Assembly: GCA_002368575.1 (NCBI GenBank)
Contig: DFEA01000040.1
Location: 66,460-94,403, forward strand
Direction of reading: 5' to 3'
Source: Lachnospiraceae bacterium UBA3814
Lineage (GTDB): Bacteria; Bacillota; Clostridia; Lachnospirales; Lachnospiraceae
Length of the DNA stretch: 27,944 bases
The position numbers were made by a program, and so were the translations under genes. Under the pieces are notes generated by a model, which was given only the letters and a program-made list of their open reading frames with translations, had not been told where the DNA came from and did not search any database. Numbering within the stretch: position 1 is the first letter of the stretch; every line of letters begins with the position of its first letter. Shown here piece after piece: positions 1-6,831 of the stretch.

Positions 1-347
1 AAGCTCTGACCGTAAAAGATATTGTCGCCGAGTATCAGTGCCACGTTATCACTGCCTATGAACTCCTCGCCTACTATAAACGCGTCCGCAAGCCCTCTGG
101 GCTTGTCCTGAACCGCGTATTTCATGGAGAGTCCCAGCTGCTCTCCGTTACCGAAAAGCTCCCTGAACCTCGGAAGATCCCTCTCCGTGGAGATTATCAG
201 TATGTCCTTGATGCCCGCAAGCATAAGGATCGATAAGGGATAATAGATCATGGGTTTGTCGTATACGGGAAGCATCTGCTTTGAGACCGCAAGGGTCAGA
301 GGGTAAAGCCTGCTGCCTGTCCCGCCGGCCAGTATAATTCCTTTCAT
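1..347 (-). CDS. rmlA: Glucose-1-phosphate thymidylyltransferase, 3' part cut by window edge
   Basis: RmlA joins glucose-1-phosphate and dTTP to give dTDP-glucose, the first step towards dTDP-L-rhamnose and related deoxysugars in the cytoplasm. About 115 N-terminal residues are visible of a protein that is usually about 290 long. They carry the nucleotidyltransferase signature GGTGSRLYP near residue 8, followed by SKQMLPVYDKP and YYPLS, and a GDN segment near residue 109 that holds the metal-binding aspartate. The start is the ATG at 347..345, which overlaps the rmlB stop as ATGA, so the two genes are translationally coupled. The carboxy-terminal half lies beyond the left edge, so completeness cannot be judged. 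The pairing with rmlB makes the identification firm. Confidence 0.95.
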   Translation of the reverse strand, partial: MKGIILAGGTGSRLYPLTLAVSKQMLPVYDKPMIYYPLSILMLAGIKDILIISTERDLPRFRELFGNGEQLGLSMKYAVQDKPRGLADAFIVGEEFIGSDNVALILGDNIFYGQS

Positions 348-1417
348 AAGTACATTTCCTCGTAATATTTCTGGTAATCGCCGCTCGTAACGTTTTTCAT
401 CCAGTCCTCATGCTCGAAATACCATTGTATCGTAAGCCTGATACCGTCCTTAAACATAGTCTCCGGCTCCCACCCGATCTCGTTTTTGATCTTGTCGGGA
501 GCAATGGCGTATCTGAGGTCATGCCCCTTTCTGTCCTTAACATAGGTGATCAGAGAGCTGTTAATATGCGCCCTTCTGGGATCAGTATCAGGAAGCATTT
601 CCCTGAGCGTCTCAATGATGATATTAACGATCTCTATATTCTGCTTTTCATTATGGCCCCCGATATTATAGGTCTCAAAGAGCCTCCCCTTTTCCATGAC
701 CAGATCGATGGCCTTTGCATGATCCCTTACATACAGCCAGTCACGGACATTTTTACCCTCACCGTAAACCGGCAGAGGCTTACCGGAAAGAGCATTGTTT
801 ATCATAAGCGGGATCAGCTTTTCCGGGAACTGGTAGGGACCGTAATTGTTTGAACAGTTCGTGATATTGGCAGGGAACCTGTAGGTATCCATATAGGCCT
901 TTACCAGCATATCAGACCCTGCCTTGCTGGCAGAGTACGGACTGTGGGGCGAATACGGGGTCGTTTCATAGAAGTAACCGGTCTCTCCAAGGGAGCCGTA
1001 CACCTCATCCGTCGAAACATGCAGGAATCTCTTTCCCTCCCTGTAGCCTCCGTCAGGAAGCTCCCAGGAGGCCTTCGCCGCATTCAGCATGACCGCCGTC
1101 CCCAGAACATTGGTCCTCACAAATATCTCAGGGTCCCTGATGCTGCGGTCCACATGACTTTCGGCGGCAAAGTGAACCACCCTGTCTATGTCGTTATCGG
1201 CAAATATCCTCTCTATCGCGTCTTTATCGCATATATCGGCCCTTATAAAGGAATATCCGGGCCTTTTTTCGATATCCCTGAGATTCTCAAGATTACCGGC
1301 ATAGGTCAGGGCATCGACATTTATTATCCGTATCTCATCACCATATTTCTCAAACATATAGTGTATGTAATTAGAACCGATAAAGCCTGCTCCGCCTGTT
1401 ACAAGATAAGTTCTCAT
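344..1417 (-). CDS. rmlB: dTDP-glucose 4,6-dehydratase
   Basis: RmlB converts dTDP-glucose to dTDP-4-keto-6-deoxyglucose in the cytoplasm. This 357-residue protein is full length for the family. The NAD-binding motif GGAGFIG is at residues 8-14, the catalytic TDE triplet at 136-138 and the YSASK active-site tyrosine and lysine at 161 and 165. These mark an extended short-chain dehydrogenase of the RmlB type. The ATG is preceded by a strong GGAGGGG ribosome binding site. The gene follows the MATE transporter after a 121-base gap, the largest in the left block, and overlaps rmlA by 4 bases. rmlC and rmlD are not visible, so the final sugar could be rhamnose or another dTDP-6-deoxyhexose. Confidence 0.97.
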   Translation of the reverse strand: MRTYLVTGGAGFIGSNYIHYMFEKYGDEIRIINVDALTYAGNLENLRDIEKRPGYSFIRADICDKDAIERIFADNDIDRVVHFAAESHVDRSIRDPEIFVRTNVLGTAVMLNAAKASWELPDGGYREGKRFLHVSTDEVYGSLGETGYFYETTPYSPHSPYSASKAGSDMLVKAYMDTYRFPANITNCSNNYGPYQFPEKLIPLMINNALSGKPLPVYGEGKNVRDWLYVRDHAKAIDLVMEKGRLFETYNIGGHNEKQNIEIVNIIIETLREMLPDTDPRRAHINSSLITYVKDRKGHDLRYAIAPDKIKNEIGWEPETMFKDGIRLTIQWYFEHEDWMKNVTSGDYQKYYEEMYL

Positions 1418-1538
1418 AAAACCCCTCCGTTATTTATACCCGATATCAAAACTGCTGCCGGTTAATGAAATGTATGACCGGCATATCGCATCCTTTTTGC
1501 GATCCGTCAGTCTTTTAATCATAACATTAATAACTGTT

Positions 1539-2891
1539 TCATGCAAATGCCCTGTCAAGTCTCCTCCTGACATAAATATAGGCAGGGATCAGGAAGGCAT
1601 CGGCGAACATCCAGGCAAGAGGCGAAGCAAAGCAGGCTCCGGTAAAGCCAAAAAACGGCACGAGCCATATTCCGGCTATCCCTCTTGCGATCATCTCGAG
1701 CACCCCTGCAAGTATGGCAAGGAACGGAAAGCCCATCCCCTGTATCATGAACCTTACTATATTCACAAAGGCAAGCAGAATATAGAAGGAGCCCACGATC
1801 ATTAAAAACCTTCCGGAATTCTCAAGCATCTCCGCATTTGCCGCCGCATCGTCAAGAAAGAGAGCCACCAGATCGAACCTGAAGAAAAAAAGAAGGATCA
1901 GGGCAAGCAAAGAATAGGCGATACCAAGGACCGATGCGGCCTTAAGCCCGTCGTCAAGCCTGTCAAGCTTCTTTGCTCCGACATTCTGCCCTCCGTAGGT
2001 AGCCATGGTCGCACCGAGAGCGTCAAGGGGACAGCTCAGGAACAGGGAAACCTTGTTGGAGGCTGTTATGGAGGCGACCACTATCGCACCCAGAGTATTG
2101 ACGCTTGACTGGAGCACCACCGTGCCTATAGCCGTAATGGAGTACTGAAGCCCCATGGGAACTCCCATCCGGCACAGCCTGCCCATACATCTTCGGTCCG
2201 GCTTTCTTTCCTCCCTGCCGATATGCATTATGGTGAACCTTTTCATCACCACAAGCATACAGAGCAGCCCGGAAATAAGCTGGGAAAGCACGGTGGCAAG
2301 CGCGGCTCCCGCGACACCCATTTTAAATGTGACAATAAACAGAAGATCCAGTCCTATGTTTAAAAAAGAAGAAATTATCAGGAAAATAAGAGGCGTCCTG
2401 CTGTCTCCTATCGCCCTTATCATGCTTGACAGAATGTTGTAAAGGAAGGTAGCCGGTATCCCCAGAAATATTATGAATATATAGGAAAAGGCATAGTCCA
2501 TTATATCCTGCGGTGTACGAAGAAGGATCAGCATCGGTCTGCACAGGACGGATACGATAATGGTCATCACGACGGAAAATATGGCGGAAAGATAGTAGGA
2601 ATTGACCAGGTTCCTTTTAAGCCCCGTTTCATCCTTTGCACCGAAGGTATGCGAGACCGGGATCGCAAAGCCCCCGCATACCCCCATACAGAAGCCTATG
2701 ATCAGGAAATTGATGCAGCCCGTCGAGCCCACTCCCGCCAGTGCCTTTACCCCGAGAAAGCGTCCTACGATCATGGTGTCCACGAGACTGTAGAACTGCT
2801 GAAAAAGGTTGCCTAACAACAATGGAAGGCAAAATCCCGATATAAGCCGCATCGGACTTCCTGTTGTAAGATTTTTTGCAGTGCTTTTCAT
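1539..2891 (-). CDS. MATE family efflux transporter
   Basis: This 450-residue, roughly 12-helix membrane protein belongs to the MATE branch of the MOP exporter superfamily. It begins with a short cytoplasmic segment and the LISGFCLPLLLGNLFQQFY motif typical of MATE proteins of Firmicutes. The VDTMIVGRFLG segment and a second-half repeat with NVGAKK (about residue 300) also fit. Family members use a cation gradient to export drugs or metabolites. The natural substrate here cannot be read from sequence. It starts at ATG 2891 with an AGGATAATTA binding site, 9 bases after the preceding membrane protein gene, so it appears cotranscribed with the polysaccharide genes. MOP relatives (Wzx) flip lipid-linked sugars, but this protein resembles MATE much more than Wzx, so a direct role in polysaccharide export is uncertain. 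Confidence 0.88.
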   Translation of the reverse strand: MKSTAKNLTTGSPMRLISGFCLPLLLGNLFQQFYSLVDTMIVGRFLGVKALAGVGSTGCINFLIIGFCMGVCGGFAIPVSHTFGAKDETGLKRNLVNSYYLSAIFSVVMTIIVSVLCRPMLILLRTPQDIMDYAFSYIFIIFLGIPATFLYNILSSMIRAIGDSRTPLIFLIISSFLNIGLDLLFIVTFKMGVAGAALATVLSQLISGLLCMLVVMKRFTIMHIGREERKPDRRCMGRLCRMGVPMGLQYSITAIGTVVLQSSVNTLGAIVVASITASNKVSLFLSCPLDALGATMATYGGQNVGAKKLDRLDDGLKAASVLGIAYSLLALILLFFFRFDLVALFLDDAAANAEMLENSGRFLMIVGSFYILLAFVNIVRFMIQGMGFPFLAILAGVLEMIARGIAGIWLVPFFGFTGACFASPLAWMFADAFLIPAYIYVRRRLDRAFA

Positions 2892-2900
2892 TAATTATCC

Positions 2901-3818
2901 TCAGAACCTGTAAAGCAGATACTGTCCGTAGGTTCCCACATATTCCATATCAAACCCGGACAGATCCCAGTATATGTTTTCGCCGTCGTCTATAAGCTTC
3001 ACATCCCGTGTGATCTGCTTATATTCCTCAGAGGCGCTTCTGTCCCCCGCAAAATCCGCCTGCTCCGTATATCCGTCAAAATTAAGGTCATGGCCTCCGA
3101 AGCGGTGGTAAACCGAATCGAATAAAATATAATCCACCTCATTCTCTTTTGCAATATCTTTAATAAAACCAAGATCCGGAGCCTCGGTCTGCATCTGGTC
3201 GCAGGCCTTAATGAACTCCCTCCTTGCGGGGATCACCCTTAAAATGGTGGCATCCTCCCCATAGAGAAGCTTTATGTCCGTTGAATACTGCCGGAAAACA
3301 TGAGCCGTCTCGTAGGGAACTATAAGCCTTGCCCCGCCCTCCTTAAGCACCTCGTCCGCAACGGCAAGAAGAGGTCCGGGAAGCTTGTAAAGATTTTCGG
3401 ATTTTTGAAAAACATTGTTATTTATCTTGAATTCACCGCAGAAGGCCAGTATCACAGCTGCGGCGGCTATGGCGGCAAGCCTTTTGTAAGTACCGTCGAG
3501 CGTGCTTATAAAAAGGGTAAAGCCAAGGGCTATTATCAGGGACGGAGTAAGAGCCCAGAAGGTCCTGGCCCTGGTCTTGTCATCCAGTCCCAGATCCGTA
3601 AGGCTTTTTATAAAGGGAAGAAGGAAATAGATCACAAAAAGCATTAAAAGCGCGGGATACACGATATTTATCCTGAGCTCACGAAAGCCTCCGTCCTTTT
3701 TCTGAATAAAGGCAAGGATGAAGACCGTGACAAAATATACCCCGATATACATCGCGGTAGAGGTATATTCGTTATGAAGATGTATGATATCTAAGACAAA
3801 CTCCTTTAAAAATCCCAC
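2901..3818 (-). CDS. Membrane protein with C-terminal extracytoplasmic domain, possible C-terminal half of a split protein
   Basis: This 305-residue protein has about four membrane segments in its first 125 residues, then a soluble domain of about 175 residues. That domain has phrases such as LIVPYETAHVFRQYSTDIK and VDYILFD and ends in VGTYGQYLLYRF. From memory, such domains form the C-terminal part of large multi-pass membrane proteins of Lachnospiraceae. The start is GTG 3818, backed by GGAGGAGAAGA just upstream. The gene lies 66 bases (22 codons) after the 373-residue membrane gene and in the same frame, with three in-frame stops between them. The pair could therefore be one ancestral protein that became two genes. 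A glycosyltransferase-like role on the outer face is only an inference. No catalytic motif is recognised. Confidence 0.75.
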   Translation of the reverse strand: MGFLKEFVLDIIHLHNEYTSTAMYIGVYFVTVFILAFIQKKDGGFRELRINIVYPALLMLFVIYFLLPFIKSLTDLGLDDKTRARTFWALTPSLIIALGFTLFISTLDGTYKRLAAIAAAAVILAFCGEFKINNNVFQKSENLYKLPGPLLAVADEVLKEGGARLIVPYETAHVFRQYSTDIKLLYGEDATILRVIPARREFIKACDQMQTEAPDLGFIKDIAKENEVDYILFDSVYHRFGGHDLNFDGYTEQADFAGDRSASEEYKQITRDVKLIDDGENIYWDLSGFDMEYVGTYGQYLLYRF

Positions 3819-3884
3819 TCTTCTCCTCCGGGGTCAGATATGAACCAAATTACGCCTGTAAGCTTTGAGGATCCGCCTTCAACC

Positions 3885-5006
3885 TTACAGCCTGTACATC
3901 GCCTTAAGAATGTATTGTCCATAAACCAGACAGAAAAGATCCGGCAGGATCGTGCATCCCATGATCACAAGGGAAGCGGGGCTCCTCATTGCACAGGCCT
4001 TGACAAAGGAATACGCAAGGGTCATTACAGCCGCTACGATAGCGGCCGTTCCGCTCAACAGACAGCAGTCCAGGTTTATTATGAGAAGCAGAAGTATATC
4101 CTGCGCCTTTATTCCGTTTTCAGGCCTGATCCTTAAAAAGGCATAAAACAGAAGGGGCAGGAATACCGCCTCCGCTATCGATCTTCCCTGCCATATTATG
4201 TTTAAAAGCGTGTAGCCGGGAGCAAATTCCGATTCAAAGGAAAACAGCATTATCACAGACAGCAGCAGAAGAAAGATCCACGTCTTCTGTCTGTCCCTGT
4301 TAAAGAGCGTTATCCCCGTGAGGTAAAATACCGCGTAGCTCAGGGGAATAAGAAAGACCGGCAGCACCGTGTGCGACAGGACAGCGGGATTTAAAGCAGT
4401 AAGGTCGCTTAACATTCCCAGAAAAACCGGGTAGGGGGATGCCGCGTCCTTTCTCATCTCTCCCACCGGCACTCCCTTGGGTATACCGTCATAGCCTCCG
4501 GTAACCTCCCCGGTCAGGGGGTTTACGGAAAGCATGGTCCCCTGCTGTGCCACCTCAAGAGCCTCACCCACAAACCTTGCGTCGTCCGCATCCATATGCA
4601 TGGTAAAGACCACAAGGGCGGTCTGAAACACTATAATAAAAATAGCCGCGGCCATCACGGTAAGGGTGAGCCTGTTCTCCCTGTCCCCTCTCCATAAGGC
4701 ACCTGATCCCTCACGGGAAAACAGGCTTTTTACCGTCTTAACGGATAAAGGGACCGACATCGCGCACAGTACAGCGATACAGGCGATAAAGGACCACTTG
4801 AGTACCGCGTAGGGAGCCCTGAAAAAGATGAGCGGCACCGAAAGGAGGCAGAATACCGCAAGCTCCAGGGCATAGCCGAAGCTTATGCGCCCCGCAATAC
4901 CGGTAAACTCCCCGCTCCTGTAAAGGAGACTCTCAAGGTTTCCCAGAATAAAGGGGATTACAAGCATCCATATAAATACCAGGACAATATTGATACCTTC
5001 TATCAC
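3885..5006 (-). CDS. Multi-pass membrane protein, possible N-terminal half of a split protein (DUF6077-like)
   Basis: This 373-residue, very hydrophobic protein has about nine or ten predicted membrane helices. Between them lies an extracytoplasmic loop containing HMDADDARFVGEALEVAQ and a short region with TGEVTGGYDG, around residues 135-170. The acidic DADD in the first large outer loop is reminiscent of GT-C glycosyltransferases, which use loop acidic residues in catalysis. The overall pattern resembles DUF6077 proteins of Lachnospiraceae as I remember them. It starts at GTG 5006 behind AAGGAGGT. It ends in a helix with YGQYILKAMYRL, shorter than expected for this type, and the missing soluble domain appears to be encoded by the next gene in the same frame. 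The function is unknown. Confidence 0.75.
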   Translation of the reverse strand: MIEGINIVLVFIWMLVIPFILGNLESLLYRSGEFTGIAGRISFGYALELAVFCLLSVPLIFFRAPYAVLKWSFIACIAVLCAMSVPLSVKTVKSLFSREGSGALWRGDRENRLTLTVMAAAIFIIVFQTALVVFTMHMDADDARFVGEALEVAQQGTMLSVNPLTGEVTGGYDGIPKGVPVGEMRKDAASPYPVFLGMLSDLTALNPAVLSHTVLPVFLIPLSYAVFYLTGITLFNRDRQKTWIFLLLLSVIMLFSFESEFAPGYTLLNIIWQGRSIAEAVFLPLLFYAFLRIRPENGIKAQDILLLLIINLDCCLLSGTAAIVAAVMTLAYSFVKACAMRSPASLVIMGCTILPDLFCLVYGQYILKAMYRL

Positions 5007-5049
5007 CTGACCTCCTTACCGTGCCGATCCTTTCAGCCTTCCAGGCGGA

Positions 5050-6819
5050 TCATTTCCGGTCTGTGCCGCTGTTCTTTTTTACCACATATTTATGAAAGCC
5101 CGCTTCCTCTCCCGCCTCTTCCAGCCGGTAGCTGTCCGGGTAATGCTCATTCAGGCAAAGGAGCTTTTTGTCAGCGTAAACATTGTCGACCAGTATGACC
5201 CCTTCACCGCCTGTTCTTAAAGCGTGATAAGGGTCCCTGTAGCCGTAGCCTGAAAGCAGCCCGTCTGTCAGGGGAGAATTAACATACCAGCTTCCCGCGA
5301 GCACGAAATTATCAAGGCTTCCCTCCCGAAGCGGCCTGAACACGTCATATTTACAGCTGTTCTGGAAGGTAAAGGTATCGGCGACATAAAGCCTTTCCTT
5401 ATCCTTACTGACAGCGCTTAAAAACTCCTGATAGGCCGGCTCATTCCTGTAAAACGCGTTTCTTTCAAAATGATTTCCGAGGAAGACGGCAATTACTGAG
5501 GCTGTAACGATCCCCAAAAGGATCCCGGGGAATTCTCCTTCACTCTCTTCCTCCCCTGACATGTCCTCTCCGTCCGTGACGCTTATCTCATACAGGGCCG
5601 CGTAGATAAAGACCGTAAATGCGGCGTAAACTATCCTGTGGGACCATCTTCCGCTGTATTCATAAAACACCAGGATAAAGCCAAGCGCAAGGAGCATAAG
5701 CACAAGGGGAAGAAAGCCATACCCAAAGTCAGCTGTGCGCTCACGCGGGCACGCCGCACGCTTTTTGGCTATACTCCGCACATAAAAGCCCGCCATGATC
5801 ACAACACCCAGAAAGCAGGGGTTAAGGGACAGAACGTCGTCATAAAGATGCCTTGCAAATGCCTTTGCCATCGTAAGATCGAAGGCCCTCGCCTTTGCAA
5901 AGGGGGAGTCAAGCACCTCCTCCATCTTCTCCTTTGTAAACACCTCCCTGTCCCCGAACTGCCAGGTCAGGAAGAGCAGGGCGTCATTTTCGGATATGCC
6001 AAGCTCCTCAAGCTCCGCCGCGTGGGCTCCGTAGTCCAGAAGGTCATATCTGTAGTCGATGAGCTCGGTCCTTGTAGCATTGTAGGCAATAAAGCTTTTC
6101 CATCCGGGATCGCCTCCATAGGCAAGACCGTTAACAATGTAAAGGAGCGCTATAACGGCAAATGCCGGGGCAAGTGCCCTTACCCAGCTGATAAAAAGGG
6201 CGGCGATGCGGCTTCGGTCAGCCGAAAGCCTCCTTAAAAGCCCGGCGATGAATATCACCAAGGCAAATATCGAAGCAAGAAGAAAGCCATCCTGTCTCAG
6301 TGCATATCCGAATATCAGAAGGACCGACCCGGCTATGCTCTTCGCCGTCCCGTGCTTTGAAGCCGTCCCCTTGCCCCGGGCAAAATCACCCGTGAGCAGG
6401 AAATATCCGCAAAGGCACACAAACGCCGAGGTCTTTGAGTACTGAAGGCTTACATACAGCTCATAAAAGGTACATAAAAGCACCACCACGCACAGCCCTT
6501 TCCCCCTCCGTGAGGAAGCATTCATATATGTAACGGCCAAAAGTGCCAAAAAAACAGCCGCATACTGAAGGACACAATGCCACCTTATCGTGGGGATTAT
6601 CGTATACAGGACATTCAGGAGCCACCCGTACGCTATATTTGTATATATCAGAAAGGGACTTCTTTTTCCGAAGGCTCCCTCAGCGATCAGCGCTAACGAC
6701 AGATCGTCATTTTCCTCAAAAAAGGGCCTGAAAAGAAACAGCGCCGCCAGAAGAAGCACGATATTTACGGCCAGTGTAAAGTCAAGCCGGTCTTCAAGGA
6801 TCGATCTTATACGCTTCAT
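5050..6819 (-). CDS. Large multi-pass membrane protein, GT-C-like
   Basis: This 589-residue integral membrane protein has about 11 helices over residues 15-450 and a soluble C-terminal domain of about 130 residues (from about AYQEFLSAVSKD). The first outer loop holds FEENDDLSLALIAEGAFG, with two acidic residues placed as in GT-C enzymes that use lipid-phosphate sugar donors. The start is ATG 6819 with GGGAGGTGGC upstream, 12 bases after the YfhO gene. It sits with YfhO and two other membrane genes in one run, suggesting a joint role in decorating a surface polymer. I do not recognise a named family with certainty. A membrane protein of unknown function is the safe reading. Confidence 0.75.
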   Translation of the reverse strand: MKRIRSILEDRLDFTLAVNIVLLLAALFLFRPFFEENDDLSLALIAEGAFGKRSPFLIYTNIAYGWLLNVLYTIIPTIRWHCVLQYAAVFLALLAVTYMNASSRRGKGLCVVVLLCTFYELYVSLQYSKTSAFVCLCGYFLLTGDFARGKGTASKHGTAKSIAGSVLLIFGYALRQDGFLLASIFALVIFIAGLLRRLSADRSRIAALFISWVRALAPAFAVIALLYIVNGLAYGGDPGWKSFIAYNATRTELIDYRYDLLDYGAHAAELEELGISENDALLFLTWQFGDREVFTKEKMEEVLDSPFAKARAFDLTMAKAFARHLYDDVLSLNPCFLGVVIMAGFYVRSIAKKRAACPRERTADFGYGFLPLVLMLLALGFILVFYEYSGRWSHRIVYAAFTVFIYAALYEISVTDGEDMSGEEESEGEFPGILLGIVTASVIAVFLGNHFERNAFYRNEPAYQEFLSAVSKDKERLYVADTFTFQNSCKYDVFRPLREGSLDNFVLAGSWYVNSPLTDGLLSGYGYRDPYHALRTGGEGVILVDNVYADKKLLCLNEHYPDSYRLEEAGEEAGFHKYVVKKNSGTDRK

Positions 6820-6831
6820 GCCACCTCCCGG

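Noticed and set aside
1456..1503. Two small inverted repeats between the MATE gene and rmlB (TGCCGGT/ACCGGCA with a 14-base loop, and ATCGCA/TGCGAT)
   Set aside because: The stems are only 6-7 bp, one loop is large and no good T-run follows on the minus strand, so I did not call a terminator.
1518..1558. A perfect TTGACA on the minus strand (1558..1553) with a TATGAT further down, as a possible rmlBA promoter
   Set aside because: The spacing is about 29 bases, far from 17, and nothing resembling a -10 lies at the right distance.
5638..6237. A plus-strand open frame of 199 codons
   Set aside because: It is antisense to the 589-residue membrane protein and its translation is Lys/His-rich with no family match. 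There is no ribosome binding site that would support it.
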